From: Maribellus luteus
Lineage (GTDB): Bacteria > Bacteroidota > Bacteroidia > Bacteroidales > Prolixibacteraceae
Reading direction: 5' to 3'
Length of the DNA stretch: 64,000 nt
Assembly (NCBI RefSeq): GCF_003576475.1
Contig: NZ_QWGR01000007.1
Coordinates: 249,563-313,562, forward strand
Position numbers and translations under genes: made by a program. This document shows, piece by piece, positions 1 through 8,051 of the stretch. The notes beneath the pieces are model-generated. The model made no database searches, was not told where the DNA came from, and saw only the letters and a program-made list of their open reading frames with translations. Numbering within the stretch: position 1 is the first letter of the stretch; every line of letters starts with the position of its first letter.

Positions 1-48
1 CAATCTAATATCAATCTTTTATGGCTTGTCCGTTTAGGCTTGGTTATT

Positions 49-96
49 TATCTACTATCCAGTATCAAGCATCCGGAATTCAGTATCGGGATTCAA
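49..96. repeat. Degenerate short repeat tract
   Basis: A tract built of loosely repeated 9-11-base words such as CCAGTATCAAG, CATCCGGAATT and CAGTATCGGG, just before the terminator. It has no coding potential on either strand. Its role is unknown. Confidence 0.35.
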
Positions 97-97
97 A

Positions 98-138
98 CAA
101 AAGGCCGTCTCAACTTCAAAATTGGGACGGCCTTTTTG
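98..138 (+). terminator. Intrinsic terminator of a gene left of the window
   Basis: A strong hairpin, AAAGGCCGTCTCA paired with TGGGACGGCCTTT around a short loop, followed by a T-rich tract. No gene in the window precedes it, so it probably ends a transcript that starts to the left. The A-tract on the other side would let it work in both directions. Confidence 0.75.
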
Positions 139-200
139 TTTGTTGTCATCAATAATGCCAAGCAAAAGGTTGGGCGATCAAAAAACAATTTGCTTTTAGC

Positions 201-231
201 TTGATTGAGAAGTACGAAACAGCTAATTTTG
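201..231 (+). promoter_or_regulatory. Bacteroidota-type promoter for the FMN riboswitch and ribB
   Basis: TTG at 201-203, a 20-base spacer and TAATTTTG at 224-231, which matches the Bacteroidota -7 consensus TAnnTTTG. The predicted transcript start falls at about 238, directly at the first base pair of the riboswitch. That fit supports the assignment. Confidence 0.6.
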
Positions 232-238
232 GCGCGAT

Positions 239-354
239 ATTCTTCGGGGCAGGGTGCAAGTCCCTACCGGCGGTGATAGTCCGCGACTCCTTGCAAGAGG
301 ATTGATTTGGTGAAATTCCAAAACCGACAGTTACAGTCTGGATGAGAGAAGAAT
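239..354 (+). promoter_or_regulatory. FMN riboswitch (RFN element)
   Basis: The conserved RFN core is readable: GGGGCAGGGTGCAAGTCCC, then CCGGCGGTGAT, the variable arm, and CCGACAGTTACAGTCTGGAT, then GAGAGAAG. The closing helix P1 is formed by ATTCTTC (239-245) and GAAGAAT (348-354). This aptamer binds flavin mononucleotide and represses riboflavin synthesis genes; here it stands directly before ribB. Confidence 0.95.
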
Positions 355-372
355 CCATAAGCAATCGGCAGC

Positions 373-455
373 CTGTGCAATTCGCATTGTACAGTTGGGC
401 TGTAGCATTGACTTTGCTCCGGGGATTTTAATGGTTACAATATTAAAGAGGAGTA
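373..455 (+). promoter_or_regulatory. Probable riboswitch expression platform with Shine-Dalgarno site
   Basis: A 9-bp hairpin, CTGTGCAAT (373-381) with ATTGTACAG (386-394) around a TCGC tetraloop, is followed by TGCTCC (415-420). That hexamer can pair with GGAGTA (450-455) inside an unusually strong Shine-Dalgarno site, AAAGAGGAG at 445-453, six bases before the ribB start. There is no U-tract after the hairpin, so control at translation is more likely than termination. The pairing scheme is inference. Confidence 0.45.
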
Positions 456-458
456 GAG

Positions 459-1130
459 ATGATTACACTGGAAACATTTGGAGCAAGCAGCCGGGAGCGG
501 GTAGAACGGGCCATTCAAAAACTGCAGGAAGGAAAAGGTATTTTATTGGTGGATGATGAGAATCGTGAAAATGAGGGCGATCTGATCTTTCCGGCCAAAA
601 CAATGACAGCAAAAGATATGGCTCTGATGATTCGCGAATGCAGCGGAATTGTTTGCTTGTGTTTGACCGATGAGAAATGCCAGGCGCTGGGCTTGCGGCC
701 AATGGTTGAATCGAATACAAGCAAAAATCAAACGGCTTTTACGATTTCCATCGAGGCTAAAAGAGGCGTTTCCACGGGCGTTTCGGCGCAAGACCGGGTA
801 ACTACCATTCAAACAGCTATTGCGGATGATGCGAGGGCGGAGGATTTGTCGCATCCGGGGCATGTATTTCCGTTGAGAGCCCAAAACAACGGCGTTTTTG
901 ATCGTCGCGGACATACCGAAGGCAGTGTGGATTTGGTGCGCCTGGCTGGCTTGGGAGAGGCTGCCATCTTGTGCGAACTAACCAATGTAGACGGTACCAT
1001 GGCACGTTTGCCCGAAGTAATGGACTTCGCACTAAAGCATGATACAACCGTTGCCACAATTGAGGACATTTACCAGTATCGGAAGCAGCTTATCAATGCC
1101 AGTCTGAAGGAAGAACCTGCTTTCTCTTAA
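459..1130 (+). CDS. ribB: 3,4-dihydroxy-2-butanone-4-phosphate synthase
   Basis: Converts ribulose 5-phosphate to 3,4-dihydroxy-2-butanone 4-phosphate plus formate, supplying the four-carbon unit of riboflavin. The 223 residues match the stand-alone RibB family (about 217 in E. coli); there is no GTP cyclohydrolase II extension. The acidic metal-binding motif [10 protein letters not shown] lies at residues 32-41, and STGVSAQDR and HPGHVFPL follow as in the family. The start is fixed by a strong AAAGAGGAG ribosome-binding site six bases upstream. Expression is almost certainly controlled by the FMN riboswitch in front of it. No other riboflavin gene is nearby. Confidence 0.96.
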   Translation: MITLETFGASSRERVERAIQKLQEGKGILLVDDENRENEGDLIFPAKTMTAKDMALMIRECSGIVCLCLTDEKCQALGLRPMVESNTSKNQTAFTISIEAKRGVSTGVSAQDRVTTIQTAIADDARAEDLSHPGHVFPLRAQNNGVFDRRGHTEGSVDLVRLAGLGEAAILCELTNVDGTMARLPEVMDFALKHDTTVATIEDIYQYRKQLINASLKEEPAFS

Positions 1131-1514
1131 TTTTCGGCAGGAAAAGAATCTGATGGTATAATTACTCCATTGTTCCATTGAAATAGCTACTCTTTATTCA
1201 CAAATATGACTTTCAAAAAACGGGAGAATAAAAAACAGATAATAAGGAATAACGAATAAGAAAGTGTCGGAAACAGAATAAACTGAGCTAACCCTTGCTG
1301 ATTTCTTATTCCTTATTCCATGTTTCTTATTAAAGTCGTTCATATTTTCTTCAAATTTCAATAAAAAGAAGGTGTGTATAAAGGTTAGATTGAAACAGGG
1401 AATGATTCTATCAAGGCGAACCCGATACTGTTTCATTATTCCGTACACAGCTTTGTCCCGCTGGTGATTCCTATATTCATTCCGGTTTTATCCGCGATGC
1501 TTGACACTTTTCAT
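1131..1514. other. Intergenic region with AT-rich inverted repeat
   Basis: A gap with no convincing gene. It holds an imperfect inverted repeat: AAGGAATAACGAATAAGAAA at about 1243-1262 against TTTCTTATTCCTTATTCC at about 1301-1318. The paired RNA would be almost entirely A-U. The region may serve as the ribB 3' end, but no clear intrinsic terminator is visible. Confidence 0.4.
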
Positions 1515-1522
1515 TAAATTTG
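1515..1522 (+). promoter_or_regulatory. Possible -7 element for the M81 lipoprotein gene
   Basis: TAAATTTG is a perfect match to the Bacteroidota TAnnTTTG element, 38 bases before the start codon. No TTTG is seen at the expected distance upstream, so this is weak evidence. Confidence 0.3.
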
Positions 1523-1560
1523 CTTGTAAAAATGCTTAACGGAATAAAATTTACAGCAAT

Positions 1561-3123
1561 ATGAGAAGAATGCTTCACTTACTAATGCTGGCAGGCCTGG
1601 TTCTTTCACTGGGGTGCAACAGCAAGAAAGCAAAAGAATTGCCACGCGTAGCCATTGCAGGCCTGGCGATCGAATCCAGTACCTTTTCCCCTGCACAATC
1701 GGGGATCGATGCTTTTAAGGCAAGAAGGGGAGAAGAGATCTTCTCGTACTACCCGTTTATGGCCGACAGTGCCCCCGATCGTCAGCGGGCACAGTGGTTC
1801 CCGACTTTACGCGGCCATGCGCTGCCTGGCGGTATAGTTACGCGCGAAGCCTACGAAACATTGCTGGGCGAAATGCTCGATCGCCTGCGTGAGAACCTTC
1901 CGTACGACGGTCTTTTCTTTGATATTCATGGAGCCATGAGTGTGGTAGGTCTCGACGATCCGGAAGGCGATATGATTGAACGCATCCGCGAAGTGGTGGG
2001 CCCCAAAACCATTATTTCCACCTCGATGGATTTACACGGAAACGTGACCGAACGACTGGCACGCGAAAGCGACCTGATTACCTGTTACCGGATGGCACCT
2101 CACGAAGATGCGCTGGAATCGAAACAACGTGCCCTGGAAAACCTGCTCGACCGTTTGGAGAGCGGCAAAGGAAAACCCAAATACAAAGCCTGGATTCCGG
2201 TTCCGATTTTACTTCCCGGAGAAAAAACCAGCACCCGCATTGAGCCCGGGAAAAGTTTGTATGCCAAAGTTGAGCCGCTCACCGAACAAGAGGGAGTGAC
2301 TGATGCTGCCATTTGGATTGGCTATGCCTGGGCCGACGAGCCCCGCAACCGTGGCGTGGTAATGGCTTATGGCGACGATAAAGAGGCAGTGGGTAAAGCA
2401 GCCGAAGAACTGGCAAAAAGCTTTTGGGATGTGCGCGAACAGTTCGAGTTCGTGGCGCCTGTAGCCGATTTGGATGAGTGTTTGAATACCGCTATTGCAT
2501 TTGAAGGGCAGCCTTTTATCATCAGCGATATGGGTGATAACCCTACTGCAGGAGGCGCTGGTGATGTAACCTGGACGCTAACCGAAATATTAAAACGAAA
2601 AGAATTTCAAAAAGAAGACGGTCCTTCACTGATCTATGCATCCATTCCAGGTCCTGCTTTGGTAGAAAAAGCACTGGAAGTAGGAGTGGGAGGACAGGTT
2701 AGCGAATTGGTTGGTGCGCAGGTCGACAATCGCTATGCGCCGCCAGTGAAACTTACCGGTACCGTAACTGCCATCAAACAAGGCGATCAGAACGCAAAAA
2801 CAGAAGTGGTGGTTCAAACGGGCAGTGTGAAAGTGATAGTTACACAGAAACGTAAGCCGTATCACTATGAAAAGGATTTTACCGACTTGGATCTCAACCC
2901 GCGAGAAACCGATATCGTAGTGGTTAAAATTGGCTACCTGGTTCCCGAATTGTACAACATGCGGGCAGACTGGCTGATGGCACTGACTCCTGGTGGTGTG
3001 GATCAGGATCTGGAGCGGCTCGGCTACAAGCGTATTATTCGTCCGATGTTTCCATTGGACAAAGACATGGATACACCCGATCTGAGTGCACGTTTCATTC
3101 CGCAATCGGGTAGTTCGAATTAA
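1561..3123 (+). CDS. M81 family metallopeptidase-like lipoprotein (MlrC-like)
   Basis: A 520-residue protein of the M81/MlrC (microcystinase C) family, zinc-dependent enzymes that open linear peptides and related amides; the true substrate here is unknown. It starts with a lipoprotein signal whose lipobox LSLGC ends at Cys19, so it is probably membrane-anchored, unlike the usual cytoplasmic MlrC. Likely metal-site residues are visible: Glu38 in ESSTFSP, Asp121/His123 in FDIHGAM, Asp157/His159 in MDLHGN and His181 in PHED. The C-terminal MlrC domain begins around residue 310. The next gene, another lipoprotein, follows after 39 bases, so the two may form an operon. Confidence 0.85.
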   Translation: MRRMLHLLMLAGLVLSLGCNSKKAKELPRVAIAGLAIESSTFSPAQSGIDAFKARRGEEIFSYYPFMADSAPDRQRAQWFPTLRGHALPGGIVTREAYETLLGEMLDRLRENLPYDGLFFDIHGAMSVVGLDDPEGDMIERIREVVGPKTIISTSMDLHGNVTERLARESDLITCYRMAPHEDALESKQRALENLLDRLESGKGKPKYKAWIPVPILLPGEKTSTRIEPGKSLYAKVEPLTEQEGVTDAAIWIGYAWADEPRNRGVVMAYGDDKEAVGKAAEELAKSFWDVREQFEFVAPVADLDECLNTAIAFEGQPFIISDMGDNPTAGGAGDVTWTLTEILKRKEFQKEDGPSLIYASIPGPALVEKALEVGVGGQVSELVGAQVDNRYAPPVKLTGTVTAIKQGDQNAKTEVVVQTGSVKVIVTQKRKPYHYEKDFTDLDLNPRETDIVVVKIGYLVPELYNMRADWLMALTPGGVDQDLERLGYKRIIRPMFPLDKDMDTPDLSARFIPQSGSSN

Positions 3124-3162
3124 CAGTGTAATTTCATAAAAGTATAATCTAAACCAACAACA

Positions 3163-4632
3163 ATGAGATCAGTTAGTAACTGTGTTTTGATGCTGCTTGT
3201 GCTGTTTTTAGCAGCCTGCCGGCCATCTGTACCCGTGGGAGAATGGCAGCCTATGTTTGACGGAAAAACGCTTGATGGCTGGAAAAAAGCTGCCGAGCAT
3301 CCCGAAAGTTTTACCGTTGAAGACAATGCCATTAAATGTTCGGGAGAACGGAGTCATCTTTTTTACAAAGGGAACTTCACCAACTTTGAATGGGAAGCCG
3401 AAGTGAAAACACTTGAAAAAGCCAATTCCGGCGTTTATATTTCCACAAAATACCAGGCGGAAGGTTATCCCGAGAGTGGTTATGAAATTCAGATTAACAA
3501 TTCGCACCGGGGGCCGTCGAAAGCACATCCGGAACGCAGAAAAACAGGCAGTATAAACGGTATCCGGAATGTTTACTATCCCTTTGTAAAAGACAACGAG
3601 TGGTTCAGAATAAGAATAAAAGTGGTGGAGAACGTGGTGGAGGTTTTTCTGAACGATGTAAAAGTGAATGAATATACACAACCCGAAAATCCCTGGCGTT
3701 GGGAAGGTGCAGAAAATTACCTGCTTGGCGAAGGAACCATTGCTTTGCAGTCGCACGACCCGGAAAGTACCACTTATTACCGGAACCTCCGGATTCGTGC
3801 TTTGCCCAAAGGAGAGCAAAAGCAAGTGGAAGATGTGCAGTGGGATGCCATTGTTACCAAACTAATGCGGGCCGGATTTCCACTGGTTGATTACCATGTG
3901 CATCTGAAAGGCGGTTTAACCATTGAAGAAGTGGTGGCGAACTCACAACGTTTGGGAATTAACTACGGAGTAGCGCCCAATTGCGGTTTGCATTTCCCGG
4001 TTACCGACGATGCTTCGTTGTATCAGTACATTGAAGAAGTTAAAGGCAGCCCTACTTTTAAAGGAATGCAGGCCGAGGGCAGGGAATGGGTGACCTTGTT
4101 TTCGCCCGAAGCCATTTCAAAATTTGATTATGTATTTACGGATGCCATGACATTTACCGACCGCAAAGGACGCCGGAACCGGATCTGGATTCCGGAAGAA
4201 GTTTGGGTGGATGACAAGCAACAGTTTATGGATGATTTGGTGGCTAAAATTGAAGCGATTTTTTCGCAGGAACCGGTCGATATTTATGTGAACCCAACGG
4301 TTTTGCCGGCACAGTTAATGCCCGAATACGACCAGTTGTGGACAAAAGAACGCATGGCGAAAGTGATAAAAGTTCTGGCGGATAACGGAATTGCGCTGGA
4401 GATCAACGCACGGTACAAAACTCCGCATGCAGAGATGATTAAAATGGCAAAAGAGGCCGGTGTGAAATTCTCGTTCGGAACCAATAATGTAACCAACGAT
4501 CTGGGACATTTGCAGTATTGCCTTGAAATGATTCAGGAATGCGGACTTACACCCGGCGATATGTTTGAGGTGAAACCGGATGCTGAGAAACCGATCAATG
4601 TAAAAGGTCTGCCTGCCCATATTACGGGCTAA
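3163..4632 (+). CDS. Lipoprotein with DUF1080 domain fused to a PHP-like domain
   Basis: A 489-residue lipoprotein (lipobox FLAAC, Cys19). Residues about 27-215 form a DUF1080 (3-keto-disaccharide hydrolase-type, concanavalin-like) domain: MFDGKTLDGWK near its start, NSGVYIST in the middle and an RNLRIR end. Residues about 225-489 resemble a PHP or metal-dependent TIM-barrel hydrolase, opening with VDYHVHLKGGLTIEE and closing with KFSFGTNNVTNDLGH. DUF1080 proteins usually act on sugars in the periplasm of Bacteroidota and Planctomycetota. The joined catalytic-looking domain suggests a two-step periplasmic enzyme, but the substrate is unknown. It probably shares a transcript with the M81 gene. 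Confidence 0.75.
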   Translation: MRSVSNCVLMLLVLFLAACRPSVPVGEWQPMFDGKTLDGWKKAAEHPESFTVEDNAIKCSGERSHLFYKGNFTNFEWEAEVKTLEKANSGVYISTKYQAEGYPESGYEIQINNSHRGPSKAHPERRKTGSINGIRNVYYPFVKDNEWFRIRIKVVENVVEVFLNDVKVNEYTQPENPWRWEGAENYLLGEGTIALQSHDPESTTYYRNLRIRALPKGEQKQVEDVQWDAIVTKLMRAGFPLVDYHVHLKGGLTIEEVVANSQRLGINYGVAPNCGLHFPVTDDASLYQYIEEVKGSPTFKGMQAEGREWVTLFSPEAISKFDYVFTDAMTFTDRKGRRNRIWIPEEVWVDDKQQFMDDLVAKIEAIFSQEPVDIYVNPTVLPAQLMPEYDQLWTKERMAKVIKVLADNGIALEINARYKTPHAEMIKMAKEAGVKFSFGTNNVTNDLGHLQYCLEMIQECGLTPGDMFEVKPDAEKPINVKGLPAHITG

Positions 4633-4664
4633 ATAGATCTATAATTATATAGTGTGCTGGTCGA

Positions 4665-5387
4665 TTAAAAGAAGTCAATTTTCTGCTTGTAATCGGCCAG
4701 TATTTGTTTTTTGTCGATGGCAAACAGAATTAGTTCCACTACCTGCCGGTCGGAGAAAGAGGCCCGGTTAATCATCAGGTCGAAATGCACTTCGTGCGAT
4801 TGTTCGGCCCTGATTGCTTTTCGGAAAGTTACCCGTTCTTTTTCAACCCGCTCAATAAAAGCGATTGCTTCGGCGCGCGATAAATTGTTGTTGCACATAA
4901 TGTTTTTGAGCCGGTATTCAAGCGGTGCTTCCAAGCGGATATGAAGCGCATTTTTGATATCGGCGGCAATAATGTGCCCCGCTCTTCCAACAATGATATT
5001 GAACCCGTTTATTGCCAGCGATCGGACTACTTCTTTTACGGTATTCGCGATCTTCGCTTCGCTTTTGTAACGCTTTTCTCCAAATGCTGTCAGAATTTGC
5101 TCAAAAGTGTAACTGTCTTCTTTATTGAGTGCTTTTAATACCTTTTCAGGTGCCAGATTCAGTTCGCGGGCACTTTCATAAAAGATCTCTTTGCTAAGTA
5201 CTTTCCAGTCGGCAAGCATCCGCTGTTTGTTTAATTCTGTTGCCAGCAGATTGGCCACTTTTAGTCCGTTACAACCCACTTCCCGCGAAATGGTTATAAC
5301 AGGCCCGGCAGCTCCGACATGCCCTTTCTGAAAGGATTTCTCCTCCTGTAAGCGGCTGTTTAAATAGCTCATTAACGAGTTGCCCAT
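4665..5387 (-). CDS. Cytidylate kinase-like family protein
   Basis: A 240-residue cytoplasmic protein of the cytidylate-kinase-like family (AAA_26 type). The opening ITISREVGCNGLKVANLLATEL is the modified P-loop region typical of this family, and IIVGRAGHIIA with LHIRLEAPLEYRL matches the core and lid region. The family differs from genuine CMP kinase (Cmk) and its substrate is not established. It is convergent with the DUF1080 gene (32 bases between the stops) and divergent from the aminopeptidase. The first methionine was chosen; Met6 is an alternative start. Confidence 0.8.
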   Translation of the reverse strand: MGNSLMSYLNSRLQEEKSFQKGHVGAAGPVITISREVGCNGLKVANLLATELNKQRMLADWKVLSKEIFYESARELNLAPEKVLKALNKEDSYTFEQILTAFGEKRYKSEAKIANTVKEVVRSLAINGFNIIVGRAGHIIAADIKNALHIRLEAPLEYRLKNIMCNNNLSRAEAIAFIERVEKERVTFRKAIRAEQSHEVHFDLMINRASFSDRQVVELILFAIDKKQILADYKQKIDFF

Positions 5388-5620
5388 GACGTTTAGATTT
5401 TTAGTTGATCAATTTAATTTACGACGATTCATTTAAATATGTTATGTTTTTAAAGCATGCATTTAACAAAAAATGATCGATTAAGACGTGAAGTTAACCT
5501 GACAGGCGTCAGCCAAATTTCAGATGATTTAGTCTATTTTTAAGACTTATTAAATTTTGCATTTACGCATTTGGTGAGATTAATTGTATTTTCGAAAACT
5601 CATAACAATATTCAAATACT

Positions 5621-7012
5621 ATGTTTGACAAAAGTACATACAGTAACAGAAGGAAGGCTCTGAAAACAAAAGGATTAACTGGCATTGCGCTGATTTTGGG
5701 CAATATGGAAGCTCCGATGAATTACAGGGATAATACCTATCATTTCAGACAAGACAGCAATTTTTTATATTTCTTTGGCCTTGACTTTCCCGGGCTGGCA
5801 GGCATTGTGGATTTCGACAGTGGCGAAGATTTTATTTTTGGAAACGATGTGGACATTGAAGACATTATTTGGATGGGGCCACAGGTTACATTGCAGGAAA
5901 ACGCCGCAAAAGCGGGAATTACCAATACTGCACCTTTTGCCAAAGTTTTTGACCTGGTAAAAGCAGCAAAAGATGCCGGACGAAAAGTACATTTTCTTCC
6001 TCCTTACCGGGCCGAGAACAAATTGTTACTCGAAAATCTGCTGGGAACTTCGGCACAGTCGATCAATACCCATGCTTCGCTCGATTTGATCAAAGCGGTT
6101 ATTTCGCTTCGTGAAGTAAAAGAAGCACAGGAAGTTGAAGAAATAAAGAAAGCTTGTGCCACGGGTTATCAAATGCATGTTGCGGCGATGAAGATGGCGC
6201 TCCCCGGAAACTGGGAACAAAAAATTGCAGGAACAATCGAAGGAATTGCCCTGGCCGGAGGTGGAATGACTTCGTTCCCCATTATTCTTTCGATGAACGG
6301 CGAAACACTGCACAATCACGACCACTCACAAATTTTGCAGGAAGGTCGTTTAATGCTTTGCGATGCCGGCGCCGAATCGTTGTTGCACTATGCTTCTGAT
6401 TTTACCCGTACTACGCCGGTGGGAGGTAAGTTCACACAAAAACAACGCGAAATCTACGAAATTGTATTGGCGGCCAACAACACTGCCACCGCACTTTCAA
6501 AGCCGGGAGTCACTTATTTGTCAGTTCATCTGGCGGCCTGCGAAGTGCTTGCTGCGGGGTTGAAAGACTTGGGACTGATGAAAGGTGATGTAAAAGAGGC
6601 GGTTAAAAATGGTGCACATGCTATGTTCCTGCCTCATGGTCTGGGTCATATGATGGGACTGGATGTTCACGATATGGAGGACCTGGGACAAATTTATGTT
6701 GGATATGACGACGAAGTTCGTCCGGTAGATCAGTTTGGAACAGCCTATTTACGCATGGGTAAACGCCTGAAACCGGGATACGTGATCACCAACGAACCTG
6801 GATGTTATTTCATACCCGCGCTTATTGACAAGTGGCAGGCAGAAGGCATCAACAAAGATTTCATCAACTTCGATAAAGTAAATGAATACCGCGATTTTGG
6901 TGGCATTCGTCTGGAAGACGACATTTTGATTACCGAAACCGGTGCCGAAATCATCGGAGAACGGGTGCCGATTACGCCTGAAGAAATAGAGGCAGTTGTA
7001 GCAAAGGGCTAA
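5621..7012 (+). CDS. pepP: Aminopeptidase P family protein (Xaa-Pro aminopeptidase)
   Basis: A 463-residue cytosolic metallopeptidase that removes an N-terminal residue preceding proline. It has the AMP_N domain (about 1-130) and a pita-bread M24 domain (about 180-455). All five dinuclear metal ligands are readable: Asp248 (LCDAG), Asp260 (SDFTRT), His343 (HGLGHMMG), Glu392 (NEPGCYF) and Glu432 (GIRLEDD). Length and motif order fit the PepP family. It stands alone, followed by a strong bidirectional terminator. Confidence 0.93.
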   Translation: MFDKSTYSNRRKALKTKGLTGIALILGNMEAPMNYRDNTYHFRQDSNFLYFFGLDFPGLAGIVDFDSGEDFIFGNDVDIEDIIWMGPQVTLQENAAKAGITNTAPFAKVFDLVKAAKDAGRKVHFLPPYRAENKLLLENLLGTSAQSINTHASLDLIKAVISLREVKEAQEVEEIKKACATGYQMHVAAMKMALPGNWEQKIAGTIEGIALAGGGMTSFPIILSMNGETLHNHDHSQILQEGRLMLCDAGAESLLHYASDFTRTTPVGGKFTQKQREIYEIVLAANNTATALSKPGVTYLSVHLAACEVLAAGLKDLGLMKGDVKEAVKNGAHAMFLPHGLGHMMGLDVHDMEDLGQIYVGYDDEVRPVDQFGTAYLRMGKRLKPGYVITNEPGCYFIPALIDKWQAEGINKDFINFDKVNEYRDFGGIRLEDDILITETGAEIIGERVPITPEEIEAVVAKG

Positions 7013-7086
7013 TGCTGTAAATGTGTTATGGTCAGTAAAAATGAGCAAGCCTTAGTATTTTTCTGCTATAACACTTTAAACATATT

Positions 7087-7130
7087 GAAACGCAGCCGGG
7101 AAAAGTTAGCTAGTCCCGGCTGCGTTTTTA
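7087..7130. terminator. Bidirectional intrinsic terminator
   Basis: AACGCAGCCGGGA pairs with TCCCGGCTGCGTT around a 12-base loop, followed by a T-tract on the + strand and preceded by A-rich sequence. It lies between the convergent pepP and ArsC-like genes and can end both. Confidence 0.85.
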
Positions 7131-7137
7131 CTTCGTA

Positions 7138-7521
7138 TTATCCTTGCTGAGGATTAAGGATATGATCGTAGAAATAACGCATTTCGAGCATTATTTCGTC
7201 GCGCACCTTCATGCATTTGTCCCTGATCTCTTCGTGCGATTTGGAATTTTTGTACGGACTGCGAAACCCCAGGTGCATTTTTCGCTTGTACCTGATTGGA
7301 GGAATCTTCAATTCTTCCAATGTTCCTTCGCCAACGGTGATCAGGTAGTCAAATTCCCGATTGATGAATTCATCAGCACATTTTGGAACACTGGGCTGCA
7401 GATCAATCCCAATATCTTTCATCACTTCAATGGCAATAGGACTTACATGATCGACAGGATCCAGACCGGCTGAATATATTTCCAGGTTTTTATCCAGACT
7501 TTTCAGAATGGCTTCAGCCAT
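7138..7521 (-). CDS. ArsC/low-molecular-weight phosphatase-like protein with disrupted 5' end
   Basis: The translated part (127 residues from MAEAILKS) belongs to the arsenate reductase / low-molecular-weight protein tyrosine phosphatase family: YSAGLDPV, ITVGEGTLEEL and a late RDEI helix. The family N-terminus is still readable upstream in the same frame to about 7578: ISVFFLSNRNSCRSQ joins directly to MAEA. That frame has no ATG, GTG or TTG before a stop at 7582-7584. An ATG at 7569-7571 sits one frame away, as if one base were lost. The nucleophilic Cys of the usual CTGNSCRS loop reads Ser. It is probably inactive or a pseudogene, unless an atypical start is used. Confidence 0.6.
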   Translation of the reverse strand: MAEAILKSLDKNLEIYSAGLDPVDHVSPIAIEVMKDIGIDLQPSVPKCADEFINREFDYLITVGEGTLEELKIPPIRYKRKMHLGFRSPYKNSKSHEEIRDKCMKVRDEIMLEMRYFYDHILNPQQG

Positions 7522-7584
7522 TTGGCTGCGACAGGAATTTCGGTTGCTTAAGAAGAAAACACTTATCCCATGCGTAATACTTTA

Positions 7585-7968
7585 AGGTTACTTGATTTTT
7601 GTGAGCAAACAATATACAGAAAAATGCAAAAACAAATAATGCATTATGTCTTGAAATAGAATGTGTTATAGATGTTTTTCAGCATAATTGTTTATCGGAT
7701 TGAAATAAGTGCACAGATGTTTGCAGTGTGGCTTGTAGTTTGGGCTATTGTTTTAATATGGGCTTAAATCAGAACGGATTCTTTTAAAACGACTTGTCGA
7801 ATTCCGGATCGCCTTAAACTCAGTAATACAAGCTTAATAAAATACATTGATCGTAAAAAAGCACTAAAAATGAATGATTTACCGGGGGGCTTCCATGATT
7901 AAGGTAATAGTTAAATTACTGATAGTCAAAAACAAGTAGAATGATGAATTTTTATTTCCATTCAAAAA
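7585..7968. other. Intergenic region without recognised features
   Basis: AT-rich sequence between the disrupted ArsC-like gene and the DUF349 promoter. No gene, hairpin with a U-tract, or repeat was recognised. Confidence 0.4.
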
Positions 7969-7999
7969 TTGAGTATTAATTCGCTTTTATCTATTTTCG
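7969..7999 (+). promoter_or_regulatory. Promoter of the DUF349 gene
   Basis: TTG at 7969-7971, a 20-base gap and TATTTTCG at 7992-7999, close to TAnnTTTG. The start codon follows 52 bases later. Confidence 0.45.
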
Positions 8000-8051
8000 T
8001 AGAGGAATGTAGTAAATACGCTGTCGTTGGGATGGCAAAAAAATCGTTTAA

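Noticed and set aside
149..364. 71-codon minus-strand frame across the FMN riboswitch
   Set aside because: The region is explained by the riboswitch and its promoter.
2626..3105. 159-codon minus-strand frame in the M81 gene
   Set aside because: Antisense to a conserved family protein, no start context and no recognisable motif.
3208..3825. 205-codon open frame on the minus strand inside the DUF1080 fusion gene
   Set aside because: It lies fully antisense to a well-supported lipoprotein gene. Its translation is rich in Phe, Cys and His without any family pattern.
5570..5594. Promoter before pepP (TTTG at 5570 and TATTTTCG at 5587)
   Set aside because: The spacing of 13 bases is too short for the Bacteroidota consensus.
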